Shown here: positions 16,434-24,862 of the stretch, in pieces
How positions within the stretch are numbered: the first letter of the stretch is position 1
How the letters are laid out: each line of letters opens with the position of its first letter
From: Flavobacterium tyrosinilyticum
GTDB lineage: Bacteria; Bacteroidota; Bacteroidia; Flavobacteriales; Flavobacteriaceae
Length of the DNA: 64,000 bases
Direction: 5' to 3'
Assembly (NCBI RefSeq): GCF_023656565.1
Contig: NZ_JAMOKG010000002.1
Coordinates: forward strand, 113,656-177,655
The notes under the pieces: generated by a model
Told to the model about the DNA's origin: nothing
Databases searched by the model: none
Seen by the model: only the letters and a program-made list of their open reading frames with translations
Position numbers and translations under genes: made by a program

Positions 16434-17072
16434 TTAGTTTGCACTTAAGTATTCAGCTGTACTGATTCTGTCTGCAGACATTGCTTCTTTACCAGCTTCC
16501 CAGTTTGCAGGACAAACTTCACCTTTAGTTTGGATGTGAGTGTAAGCGTCAACCATTCTTAAGTATTCGTTTACGTTACGTCCTAATGGCATATCGTTTA
16601 CGCTTTCGTGGAAGATTTTTCCAGTTTCGTCAATAAGGTAAGTAGCTCTGTAAGTTACGTTTGAACCTTCGATGATAACTGAATCTGTATCTTCGCTATA
16701 GCTTGTAGATTCGATATCAAGAATACCTAAAATGTTAGCTAAGTTACGGTTTGTATCAGCTAAGATTGGGTAAGTAACACCTTCGATTCCACCATTGTTT
16801 TTTGGAGTATTTAACCAAGCAAAGTGAACCTCGTTTGTGTCGCAAGAAGCACCAATTACGATAGTATTTCTTTTTTCGAATTCTGGTAATGCAGCTTGAA
16901 AGGCGTGTAATTCAGTTGGACATACAAAAGTAAAATCTTTTGGGTACCAAAATAAAAGTACTTTTTTATTGTTGTTTACTGCTTCTTCAAAAATGTTGAT
17001 TTTTAAATTGTCACCCATTTCTGAGATAGCATCTACTGCAATACTTGGGAATTTTTTTCCTACTAAAGACAT
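16434..17072 (-). CDS. 2-Cys peroxiredoxin (AhpC/Prx1 type)
   Basis: A 212-residue typical 2-Cys peroxiredoxin. The peroxidatic cysteine is C51 in FTFVCPTELHAF, the resolving cysteine is C187 in GEVCPANW, and the fold hallmark FWYPKDFTF precedes C51. It reduces hydrogen peroxide, organic peroxides or peroxynitrite in the cytoplasm. No AhpF is adjacent; the thioredoxin gene 160 bp downstream is the likely electron source. The leader has a promoter with both elements at standard spacing. A C-terminal extension beyond the resolving Cys is present, as in eukaryote-like Prx, which may make it sensitive to overoxidation. Confidence 0.96.
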   Translation of the reverse strand: MSLVGKKFPSIAVDAISEMGDNLKINIFEEAVNNNKKVLLFWYPKDFTFVCPTELHAFQAALPEFEKRNTIVIGASCDTNEVHFAWLNTPKNNGGIEGVTYPILADTNRNLANILGILDIESTSYSEDTDSVIIEGSNVTYRATYLIDETGKIFHESVNDMPLGRNVNEYLRMVDAYTHIQTKGEVCPANWEAGKEAMSADRISTAEYLSAN

Positions 17073-17105
17073 AATATTCGTTTTACGTTAAAAATTTATT
17101 TGGTG

Positions 17106-17137
17106 CAAAAGTAGGGCATAAGTACAGGTTCTTACAA
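17106..17137 (-). promoter_or_regulatory. promoter of the peroxiredoxin operon
   Basis: On the minus strand a TTG (-33) is followed after 21 bp by TACTTTTG (-7), matching the Bacteroidota TTG-N17-23-TAnnTTTG arrangement. The -7 box is about 34 bp from the start codon. Confidence 0.7.
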
Positions 17138-17195
17138 TAAGATGTGATTATAAAAATTTATAAGTTGATAAATTTTGACTATTTAGTATTTTAAG

Positions 17196-18809
17196 TTATT
17201 GAATATCAATATTTACTGGTAAAATGCCATTGAAACTATTTTTTTCTAAAAATTGAATTCCTGCTGTTTTTTGAAATTCTTCAAAATCCTGATACGCCTG
17301 AATTAATCCCGAAGCCTTTTTTAGATTCGGAATAAGAGGTAAAACGTACGGGTTTCCAAAAACGTAAACAATGCATTTTTGGGTTTGCAGCAAATCAGAA
17401 AGTAGTTCTAAAACTTCATCATTTACTTCGAAATTATTTAATGGTTTTGCTTTTGGAACAAATAAGGAAATAATGATCGTGTCGAATTTCTCTAACTCAC
17501 TTTTGATCAAATTGATGTCTGAAGTTTCTAAACTTTCAAAGGCAAATTCTGGTGAAGCTAATTTTGCATTTAAAGTTTTGAAGAATGTATTTTCGGTATT
17601 TTTATATACACTCAGTTTGGCTAATTTGTTGTTTTTCTGCGCTTCAAACGCTAAATCTGAAATGCCATTATCAATGATTTTGGTAATTGCATTTTGAGCG
17701 ATTTCAAGATTTAATTGAGATGTTTTTTCGAAGTTTAATTCGCCTGAAATTGCTGTATTTCCAGAAAGGATTCCTGCTTTTTCTTTCGCTTTCATGATTC
17801 TATTATAACTTTCAAAAATACGGTATGGAGAAGCATTTTTATAAATCGCTTCAATTCCTTCGGGAACGTTTTCTGCGAAACATAAAACATCATTTCCAGC
17901 ATTGAAAGCTTCCCATTCTAATTGGCCTTTTGTTTCGTACAATTTCGAAACGCTGTGCATATTTAAAGCATCAGAAATTACCAAGCCATCGTAACCTAAT
18001 TGATCACGCAAAAGATCTTGAATAACGGCTTTTGATAAAGTTGCAGAAGTATCTTTTCCGTCATTTAAACTCGGAACGGCCAAATGTCCAATCATAATCG
18101 AATCAACATTATTTTCAATTCCTTTAATGAACGGATATAATTCGTTTTCCATTAATTCTTCCAGCGTTTCCTTTAAAACCGGCAAACCTAAATGCGAATC
18201 GACATTGGTGTTCCCATGTCCAGGAAAGTGTTTCAGACAGCCTAAAACGCCAACTTCTGACATTCCTTTTAAATATTCAATTGAAAAATCGGCTACTTTT
18301 TCTTTGTTTTCACCAAAAGAACGATAACCAATTACAGGATTGTTTGGATTATTATTGATGTCTGCCAAAGGCGATAAATTATACTGAATTCCAGCTGCTT
18401 TTAAATCTAAACCAATTTGTTTTCCAACTTCGTAAACTAAGTTTGCTTTGTTTTCTGGTAAAGCGCCAAGCGTAATGGCATACGGATATTGCGGTGTTTT
18501 TTCGATACGCATTGCTAAACCCCATTCTGCATCAATACTGATTAAAAGTGGAGTAGAAGCTGCTTTTTGATAACGAGCAATAAGTACTTTGATTTTTTCG
18601 TAACTGTCATCGTTGAAAACCACTTTTTTCTTACTCTCGTAATTGGTTGCAGCGCTAGCACGGCTATGGAAAAAGGTCAATCCGCCAATATTGTATTCTT
18701 TGATTAAACGTTCCGTTTCCTGAATATTTTCTTCGGTATCGTTGATGAATACTGCTGGAAAGAAAAATTGTCCTATTTTTTGTCGTAATGCTTCTGCTGT
18801 GATTTTCAT
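17196..18809 (-). CDS. GH3 beta-N-acetylhexosaminidase (NagZ-like)
   Basis: A 537-residue glycoside hydrolase family 3 protein. KHFPGHGNTNVDSHLGLP (about residues 193-210) contains the Asp-His acid/base dyad of NagZ-type enzymes and VISDALNMHS (about 272-281) the nucleophile aspartate. A C-terminal alpha/beta domain follows from about 350. NagZ removes N-acetylglucosamine from muropeptides or anhydro-muropeptides. No signal peptide is seen, consistent with cytoplasmic recycling. The ATG at 18809 (MKITAEALRQK) lies 2 bp after the GNAT stop and is preferred over an upstream overlapping start. AmpG-like and AnmK genes in the same cluster support the recycling role. Confidence 0.9.
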   Translation of the reverse strand: MKITAEALRQKIGQFFFPAVFINDTEENIQETERLIKEYNIGGLTFFHSRASAATNYESKKKVVFNDDSYEKIKVLIARYQKAASTPLLISIDAEWGLAMRIEKTPQYPYAITLGALPENKANLVYEVGKQIGLDLKAAGIQYNLSPLADINNNPNNPVIGYRSFGENKEKVADFSIEYLKGMSEVGVLGCLKHFPGHGNTNVDSHLGLPVLKETLEELMENELYPFIKGIENNVDSIMIGHLAVPSLNDGKDTSATLSKAVIQDLLRDQLGYDGLVISDALNMHSVSKLYETKGQLEWEAFNAGNDVLCFAENVPEGIEAIYKNASPYRIFESYNRIMKAKEKAGILSGNTAISGELNFEKTSQLNLEIAQNAITKIIDNGISDLAFEAQKNNKLAKLSVYKNTENTFFKTLNAKLASPEFAFESLETSDINLIKSELEKFDTIIISLFVPKAKPLNNFEVNDEVLELLSDLLQTQKCIVYVFGNPYVLPLIPNLKKASGLIQAYQDFEEFQKTAGIQFLEKNSFNGILPVNIDIQ

Positions 18810-18811
18810 TA

Positions 18812-19261
18812 TTATAAAGTCTTTTTCATGCAAACACTATTATCCATTTTCTCGTAAGGTGGATAATTGGGAATTATGGTATAATTTAATTTTTGATATA
18901 AGTTGATTGCTTCCGGCTGATTTTTTCCAGTTTCGAGAATGGTATACGTATAACCAACTTCTTTTGCCCAGATCTCTAATGCTGCTAAAACTGCCGATGC
19001 AATACCTTTTTTTCTGTAATCAGGATGAACATACATTCGTTTGATTTCTGTTGTTCCTGGTTCCTTTTCGCGAAAAGCGCCACAGCCAACAGGAATTCCG
19101 TTTTCATAATACACGAGCACATGTTTTATCTTATCCGTTTTGTTGAACTGATTGTAAAACGCATGATCTTCACCATCTCTAATCGCTAAATCTTGATCTA
19201 GTAAAGCAACCAAATTTATAAAATCGATATCATCTGAATTCGTACGTTTTAAAGTAACCAT
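18812..19261 (-). CDS. GNAT-family N-acetyltransferase
   Basis: A 149-residue GNAT protein. Motif A, RMYVHPDYRKKGIASAVLAAL, binds acetyl-CoA through the R-x-x-G-x-A segment. The later ETGKNQPEAINLYQKLNY is the usual motif B. Strand order and length fit a small-molecule or amino-sugar acetyltransferase. The gene is coupled to the GH3 gene downstream (2-bp gap), so an amino sugar or peptide freed from peptidoglycan is a possible substrate, inferred only from context. Confidence 0.88.
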   Translation of the reverse strand: MVTLKRTNSDDIDFINLVALLDQDLAIRDGEDHAFYNQFNKTDKIKHVLVYYENGIPVGCGAFREKEPGTTEIKRMYVHPDYRKKGIASAVLAALEIWAKEVGYTYTILETGKNQPEAINLYQKLNYTIIPNYPPYEKMDNSVCMKKTL

Positions 19262-19284
19262 GTCAAATAAATTTAGTTATCTTG

Positions 19285-19450
19285 TTTTTACCATTAAGGC
19301 ATTAAGTTCATAAAGCTATGGCTTAAATTGCTTAATCTATTCGAGGTAGAAAAATTAAGCTTAGCGCCTTAGTTTTACTTTATTCTCTTCTTTTCAATAA
19401 GAAAGTTCATAAAGCTTGGCTTAAATTACTTAATGTCTTAATGGTAAAAA
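19285..19450. repeat. self-similar repeat built on CATTAAG / CTTAATG
   Basis: The outer arms (TTTTTACCATTAAG at the left, CTTAATGGTAAAAA at the right) are inverted copies. Inside, GTTCATAAAGC(TA)TGGCTTAAATT(G/A)CTTAA occurs twice as a direct repeat. The element occupies the whole gap between the TPR-like and GNAT genes. Confidence 0.75.
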
Positions 19451-19792
19451 TTATTTCAGTTTTGCCTTCTTTTGTTTAGCCAATTGTTTTTTGGTTTCAA
19501 GCGCTTTTTCCAATCTGTTTTTAAAACGGAAAAGCTTTGGTAGTCCTTCTAATCGGTCTTCAATGGTGATTATTTCGTAAACCACAATTGCTTTTTCTAA
19601 AACGCGGATTTCATTGTCCAGATCGTTTTCGTTTTTGTAGATCGTTGCCAATCGATCATAAGGGTGATTTCCTTTAAAGCCTTCTGCAACATTTTCTTCA
19701 TACAACTCAATCGCTTTTTCTAGATTTCCATTTTTCTCGAACTCAGTTCCTTTCAGATTGCGTTCGTTCTGCAAATTCTCATTGATTTCCAT
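19451..19792 (-). CDS. small TPR-like protein
   Basis: A 113-residue, highly charged, helical protein. Residues about 15-75 show two tetratricopeptide-like helix pairs (EKNGNLEKAIELYEENVAEG, then YDRLATIYKNENDLDNEI). The C-terminus is lysine-rich (KKQLAKQKKAKLK). No signal or membrane segment is visible. It follows the AmpG-like gene by 21 bp and is probably cotranscribed. A protein-binding or nucleic-acid-binding role is possible; no function is known to me. Confidence 0.75.
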   Translation of the reverse strand: MEINENLQNERNLKGTEFEKNGNLEKAIELYEENVAEGFKGNHPYDRLATIYKNENDLDNEIRVLEKAIVVYEIITIEDRLEGLPKLFRFKNRLEKALETKKQLAKQKKAKLK

Positions 19793-19813
19793 AGGTAAAG
19801 TTTGATTTGGGGG

Positions 19814-21085
19814 TTAAACTTCTTCTGATTTCTTCCCAAAATCTTTTGGGAAAGTTAAAAAACGTGATAAAATAAGACCTGGAATTGTAGCTATTAGAAC
19901 CCAAATAAAGAAGTTTTGATAGCCTAAAAATTTCTGAATATAACCGCTTAACATTCCTGGAAGCATCATTCCTAATGCCATAAAACCAGTTGCCAGTGCA
20001 TAATGTGCTGTTTTTGATTCTCCTTCGGCAACATGAATCAAATACATCATGAAGGCGGTAAAGCCAAAACCGTAACCGAATTGCTCTACAATTACAACGG
20101 CATAAATATAATAAATTGATGTAGGATGAAAGAAAGCCAATAATATAAATCCTAAAATTGGAAGGTGCATGGCCAAAAACATAGGAAACATCCATTTGGT
20201 CAATCCTTGTTTTGAGATTGCAATTCCGCCTAAAATACCTCCAATTGTTAAGGCTGCAACTCCGCAAGTTCCGTAAATGATTCCAACCGCTTCAGTATCT
20301 AATCCCATTCCGCCTAATTCTTTTGGATCAAGTAAAAACGGACTTAGCATTTTAAGCAATTGAGATTCTCCTAATCTGAAAACCAAGATAAAAGTTAGAA
20401 TTAAGCCAATTTGTTTTTTCTTGAAGAAACTGGCAAATATGGTTCCGAAACTTTGATTTGGTATTTCTTTGTGGTTTTTTACTGCATTAACTTCATTTTT
20501 TGGTGTGAAAATGAAATTATAAACGGTAATGAAAGCCATTAATAAACCAACACAAATCATCGTGTAAGACCAAGCCTTTGTATTGTCTCCAAATTTATGT
20601 TCTAAATAACCTGCAAATAGTACTACTAATCCGTTTCCTGCCAGCATTGAAAGTCTGTAAAAAGTACTTCTAATACCAATAAAGAAAGATTGCTTGTCTT
20701 CTGGTAAAACCAATAGATAAAAGCCATCGCTGGCAATATCATTAGAAGCCGATGCAAAAGCGGCAACCCAGAAAATGGAAAGTGTCATGATAAAAAATCC
20801 GTTGAGCGGAATGGTGAAACCAACCAGCAGAAAGGCAATCGAAATTATTAATTGCATCAGCAGAAACCATTTTCTTTTGGTTCCGATTAATTCGATAAGC
20901 GGACTCCAAAGCGGTTTAATAACCCAAGGCAGATAAAGTAAACTGGTGTAAACACCAATATCTTCATTTGTAATACCTAGATTTTTGTACATAATTACCG
21001 AAACAGAGATAATTATGGCATACGGTAATCCAGAAGCGAAGTTAAGAAGCGGAATCCAAAACCACGGTTTATTATCTGTTTTCAT
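19814..21085 (-). CDS. MFS permease, AmpG-like (PAT family)
   Basis: A 423-residue permease with about 12 membrane segments. The start WFWIPLLNFASGLPYAII and the loop YLPWVIKPLWSPLIELIGTKRKW match the PAT/AmpG branch, which imports anhydro-muropeptides. A second half begins near residue 215 after a cytoplasmic loop. It overlaps the GHL10 hydrolase gene by 14 bp and lies in a cluster with NagZ-like and AnmK genes, so muropeptide import is the likely role. Other PAT members carry acetyl-CoA or siderophores, so the substrate is inferred. Confidence 0.87.
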   Translation of the reverse strand: MKTDNKPWFWIPLLNFASGLPYAIIISVSVIMYKNLGITNEDIGVYTSLLYLPWVIKPLWSPLIELIGTKRKWFLLMQLIISIAFLLVGFTIPLNGFFIMTLSIFWVAAFASASNDIASDGFYLLVLPEDKQSFFIGIRSTFYRLSMLAGNGLVVLFAGYLEHKFGDNTKAWSYTMICVGLLMAFITVYNFIFTPKNEVNAVKNHKEIPNQSFGTIFASFFKKKQIGLILTFILVFRLGESQLLKMLSPFLLDPKELGGMGLDTEAVGIIYGTCGVAALTIGGILGGIAISKQGLTKWMFPMFLAMHLPILGFILLAFFHPTSIYYIYAVVIVEQFGYGFGFTAFMMYLIHVAEGESKTAHYALATGFMALGMMLPGMLSGYIQKFLGYQNFFIWVLIATIPGLILSRFLTFPKDFGKKSEEV

Positions 21086-22643
21086 TTGGTTGAGCTGGTA
21101 TATAGTTTTTTAAAGGCTTTTTTAAATCTATTGCAGTTGGCGAACTTTCGTTGGCATAATAATCAATAAAAGTTACTGCGCAGGCTTTGTAAAGATTCAG
21201 TTTTCCGGCTGCTATCGCGAAGTTGATTTTTCCGTCAACTTCTTTAATTGTTACTTTTTCGATGATTTTTGTGGCATCGTTTATGTCAATTTTTGAAACA
21301 TGTTCGCCTCCATAAACCACCATGTAACGAACTTTCGTATTCAGCGGACTTTTGAATGTAAAGTTGTATTTAATGCTGTCTTTACTGTATTCTAATACTT
21401 TTGGCGTATCGATAATGACGTGTCTTAAATTTGGAACTGCTGCTGGAAGTGCAGGATATTTATATTGATTTTCTTCTAAATGGCGAACCACATCGAAGTT
21501 TTTCCCCATGAACCATTTTGAGCTGAAATAAGCACTTCCTGATACATTTTTGAAAGTTCTTAAAAAATCAATTTGAGTTGGAATTTCGGTCATATAATTC
21601 CAGTTTTTATCTCCGTCAGCTCTAATTTTGTATGTCGCGTGACCGATATAAATAGCGGTATTATTGGAGTTTTCAGACCACCATTTTACCAATTTAGAAT
21701 AAGAAGCCCTCGGATTATTCATACTCCAATACAATTGAGGTAAAATATAATCGATCCATTTTTGATCCATCCATAACATCGGATCTGCATACAAATCGTC
21801 GTAGTTAGATGTAGATTGTGTTTCAGAACCTTTTGGATCTTGAGATTTATTTCTCCAAACCCCAAACGGACTAATTCCGAATTGAACCCAAGGTTTACTT
21901 TCTTTAATTGTATTTGAAATAGAATGTACAAAGTTGCTCACATTTGCGCGGCGCCAGTCAGCACGGCTTAAACCTGAACCATATTTTTGGTAAGAAGCAT
22001 TGTCGTTAAACACTTTTCCTGGAACAGCATAAGGATAGAAATAATCATCAAAATGAACTGCATCAATATCATAGTTATCAACGACTTCTTTTACGACTTT
22101 GGTTAAATGCGCCTGCACTTCTGGCAATGCAGGATCGTAATAGTATTTTCCACCGTATTCAATCATCCATTCTGGATGTTTAAAAAGATCATGATTTGGG
22201 CTTAAAAGATTTTTATTCAAATCGAAAGTCGCACGATATGGATTCAGCCACGCATGAAATTCAAAACCTCTGTTATGCGCCTGTTCAATCATCCAAGCCA
22301 ATGTATCGTAATAAGGATTTGGAGCCAAACCTTCTTTTCCTGTCAAAAATCGAGACCAAGGCGCAAATTCTGATGGATAAATAGCATCTCCAACACTTCT
22401 AACCTGAACAATTACAGCATTGTAATTCAGTTTTTTATAAGCCTCTAAAATTTCAAGATAATCAGCTTTTTCTTTTTCTACATTATCTGTACTTGTTTTC
22501 GGCCAGTCAATGTTTACAACCGTTGCAATCCAGACACCTCTGAATTCGTTTTTAGGATGCATGTTTTTTTCCTGTGCATTAGAAATCGAAGTAATGAAAA
22601 ATGAAATTAAAAGAAAGAATATTAAGTGCTGATTTTTATGCAT
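21072..22643 (-). CDS. family-10-like glycosyl hydrolase (GHL10, DUF187), secreted
   Basis: A 523-residue protein with a signal peptide (about residues 1-23, ending SISNAQ). FRGVWIATVVNIDWP opens the GHL10 TIM barrel. Later blocks are YPSEFAPWSRFLTG, FHAWLNPYRA and DIDAVHFDDYFYPY, the last carrying acidic catalytic candidates. A beta-rich C-terminal domain follows after residue about 390. GHL10 proteins (YngK type) are predicted to act on peptidoglycan glycan strands or related polysaccharides. The gene overlaps the AmpG-like permease gene downstream, which suggests cell-wall turnover. Confidence 0.9.
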   Translation of the reverse strand: MHKNQHLIFFLLISFFITSISNAQEKNMHPKNEFRGVWIATVVNIDWPKTSTDNVEKEKADYLEILEAYKKLNYNAVIVQVRSVGDAIYPSEFAPWSRFLTGKEGLAPNPYYDTLAWMIEQAHNRGFEFHAWLNPYRATFDLNKNLLSPNHDLFKHPEWMIEYGGKYYYDPALPEVQAHLTKVVKEVVDNYDIDAVHFDDYFYPYAVPGKVFNDNASYQKYGSGLSRADWRRANVSNFVHSISNTIKESKPWVQFGISPFGVWRNKSQDPKGSETQSTSNYDDLYADPMLWMDQKWIDYILPQLYWSMNNPRASYSKLVKWWSENSNNTAIYIGHATYKIRADGDKNWNYMTEIPTQIDFLRTFKNVSGSAYFSSKWFMGKNFDVVRHLEENQYKYPALPAAVPNLRHVIIDTPKVLEYSKDSIKYNFTFKSPLNTKVRYMVVYGGEHVSKIDINDATKIIEKVTIKEVDGKINFAIAAGKLNLYKACAVTFIDYYANESSPTAIDLKKPLKNYIPAQPNENR

Positions 22644-22677
22644 TTCAATGTTTTTTAACAGGAATCAAAAATAGTTT

Positions 22678-22884
22678 TTTTTCCGCCACGAATTCACGAA
22701 TTATTTTTTTTAATGATTGTGTGTTTTTCCGCCACGAATTGTTTTTTTAGGATTGTGTATTTTTCCGCCACAAATTCACGAATTATTTTTTAATGATTGA
22801 AAATAATCCAATCAGTATAATCCGTGTAATTAATCGCGCTTATTTCGCATAGATTAGCGCTAAATTCGTGAATTTGTGGCTATA
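22678..22884. repeat. repeats of CCGCCACGAATTCACGAATT between AnmK and GHL10 genes
   Basis: The word CCGCCAC(A)AATTCACGAATTATTTTTT occurs three times on one side (from 22681, about 22731 and 22766) and is answered on the other by AAATTCGTGAATTTGTGGC (22860-22879). Similar words occur at 15007-15024 and 46881-46898. No gene is seen here. Confidence 0.75.
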
Positions 22885-22887
22885 ATT

Positions 22888-24096
22888 TTAATCAGGAAAC
22901 GAAATTTTCCCCATTGTTACCGATGGAATTCCTTTGCTGTTTCCAAAATTGTAATCTCCTCCAGAAACGGTTTCGTTGGCCAAAAGCGCAAATAAAACCG
23001 CTTCTTTGGCATCACTTAAAATGCCCAAATCGTCGCTAGTGTGAAACTGGCAAGGCAATAATTCCTTTAGCCATTTTACCAATAACGGATTATTCGTTCC
23101 GCCTCCAGACATATAAATATGAAAATCTTCTGCTGAAATAGGAGTGTTTTTTATGGTGAAAAAAATCGCTTCTGCAATAGTTTCAGCACTTAAACGTGTT
23201 AAAGTCGCTAGCAAATCTGATGCCGAAATATTTTCTAAGCCACATTTTACCAAAGCCGACTGCACAAAATCGAAATTAAACAGCTCTTGACCAATTGATT
23301 TTGGAAAGCTTTTTTGGAAGAAATCATCTTTTTTAAGTTCGTTTAAAAGTTCTTGATTTACAGTTCCTTGTTGTGCGATTTCAGCATCTTTATCGTAACT
23401 TTTTTCAGGGAAATAATGTTTGGTAAAAATATCGATTAAGGTATTTGCAGTTCCCGTATCGGTTACAAAAACTTCCTCGGCGTTCAGAGAGGCTGGGAGA
23501 TAAGTATAATTCCCGATTCCGCCCATGTTGAGCATAATTCGGTTTTCGCCTTTTTTTCCGAATAATAAGTAATCGCCATAAACAGCCAAAGGTGCGCCTT
23601 CGCCACCCGCTGCAACGTGTTTTTGTCTGAAATCTGAAAGCGTGATAATTCCCGTTTTTACTGCAATATGATCTCCGTCTCCAATTTGCAAAGTTGCGTT
23701 TGGAAATTTTTCCTGCTGATGCAAAAACTTCGGAGCGTGTAAAACGGTTTGTCCGTGAGAAGCAATTAAATCTACTTCGCTTGAAGAAATATTCCATTTA
23801 GAAAGACAATCGTTAATCATGTCACTGTGCAATATTCCGATCCACTCGTTTAATAAAGCCAAATGCTGAAAATCGATAGTTTTCTGTGCAAATACTTTTC
23901 TAATCTCGTTTTTAATGTCTTCAGAATAAGAAATCGTTTCAAATTCTAGGATTTTCACATTCGTATTTTCGCCAGAACCCGAAATAGCGCACAAAGCAAT
24001 ATCAAGTCCGTCGAGAGAAGTTCCAGACATTAAACCCAATATTTTTCGGGTTTCTTTTTGAGCTATAGTATAGAGTGCGGTTATATTTTTATTCAT
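22888..24096 (-). CDS. anmK: anhydro-N-acetylmuramic acid kinase
   Basis: A 402-residue AnmK. GLMSGTSLDGLD (residues 21-32) is the ATP-phosphate motif of the family. DLIASHGQTVLHAP, LSDFRQKHVAAGGEGAPL and MLNMGGIGNYTYLP follow, and MSGGGTNNPLL near residue 330 closes the nucleotide site. It converts 1,6-anhydro-MurNAc to MurNAc-6-phosphate in the cytoplasm, the committed step of anhydro-muropeptide recycling. It heads the leftward recycling set. No murQ is visible in the window. Confidence 0.97.
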   Translation of the reverse strand: MNKNITALYTIAQKETRKILGLMSGTSLDGLDIALCAISGSGENTNVKILEFETISYSEDIKNEIRKVFAQKTIDFQHLALLNEWIGILHSDMINDCLSKWNISSSEVDLIASHGQTVLHAPKFLHQQEKFPNATLQIGDGDHIAVKTGIITLSDFRQKHVAAGGEGAPLAVYGDYLLFGKKGENRIMLNMGGIGNYTYLPASLNAEEVFVTDTGTANTLIDIFTKHYFPEKSYDKDAEIAQQGTVNQELLNELKKDDFFQKSFPKSIGQELFNFDFVQSALVKCGLENISASDLLATLTRLSAETIAEAIFFTIKNTPISAEDFHIYMSGGGTNNPLLVKWLKELLPCQFHTSDDLGILSDAKEAVLFALLANETVSGGDYNFGNSKGIPSVTMGKISFPD

Positions 24097-24267
24097 TTAA
24101 AATGAGGGTTTATAGTAGTCAGTTTATTGATAACGCTAAAATGGGATTATTTCGGATATAAAACTATAGATTTTAGACAATTTTTATTTTTTGAATGTCA
24201 TTATTATAGAATTAGAATTTGTGATAAAAATCCTAAAAAATAAAATTCAAACTTACCGTCTTTTCTA

Positions 24268-24275
24268 TATATTTG
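24268..24275 (+). promoter_or_regulatory. -7 box (TATATTTG) upstream of lemA-like gene
   Basis: TATATTTG fits TAnnTTTG about 29 bp before the ATG at 24305. Its position inside the longer open frame supports the shorter start. Confidence 0.55.
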
Positions 24276-24304
24276 CTCATAACCAATTCAAAAAAAATAA
24301 AATC

Positions 24305-24862
24305 ATGTTAGTTATTATAGGACTTTTTGTTTTCCTTTTTATTATCGGAATCGTAATCTACAATTCACTTATCGGAAAAAGAAATCAAGTTACCAATGCG
24401 TTTTCGGCGATTGATGTAATGCTGAAAAAACGTTTCGATTTGATTCCGAATCTTGTTGAAGTTGTAAAACAATACACAAATTACGAACAAAGCACATTAA
24501 CTAAAATTGTTGAGCTTCGTGCTAGAGCAACTTCTGGGAATTTAACAGATGAAGAAAAAGCAAGTTTGGATACTGAATTAAGTTCGGCTGTAAAAGGTTT
24601 AATGGTAACAGTTGAAAATTATCCTGATTTAAAAGCCAATACCAATTTCTTAAATCTTCAAACAACTTGGACAGAAAGCGAAGAGCAAATTGCAGCAGCA
24701 AGAAGGACTTATAATGCTTCTGTAACAGATTATAACAACGCTATTATGATGTTTCCTGGTAATATGTTTGCGGGAATGTTGGGTTACACTAAAATTGATG
24801 TTTTAGAAACACCAGAAGAAGAACGTAAAAATATTAGTGCAAAAGAACTATTTAATAATTAA
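24305..24862 (+). CDS. LemA family membrane protein
   Basis: A 185-residue LemA-family protein: one N-terminal membrane anchor (VIIGLFVFLFIIGIVIY), then the signature YNSLIGKRNQV, DVMLKKRFDLIPNLVEVVK, and a four-helix bundle ending near MFAGMLGYTK. Length is standard. The frame is open 38 codons further upstream, but a -7 box lies inside that region and the ATG at 24305 gives the normal family N-terminus. LemA proteins are membrane-anchored helical proteins of unclear function. It overlaps the DUF3137 gene by one base. Confidence 0.92.
   Translation: MLVIIGLFVFLFIIGIVIYNSLIGKRNQVTNAFSAIDVMLKKRFDLIPNLVEVVKQYTNYEQSTLTKIVELRARATSGNLTDEEKASLDTELSSAVKGLMVTVENYPDLKANTNFLNLQTTWTESEEQIAAARRTYNASVTDYNNAIMMFPGNMFAGMLGYTKIDVLETPEEERKNISAKELFNN

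Noticed and set aside
19779..20267. 162-aa minus-strand frame inside the AmpG-like gene
   Set aside because: Composition is odd (many Arg, Cys, Tyr) and it overlaps a clear permease in another frame.
24191..24304. N-terminal extension of the LemA protein
   Set aside because: It contains the likely promoter, and the extension does not resemble LemA N-termini.
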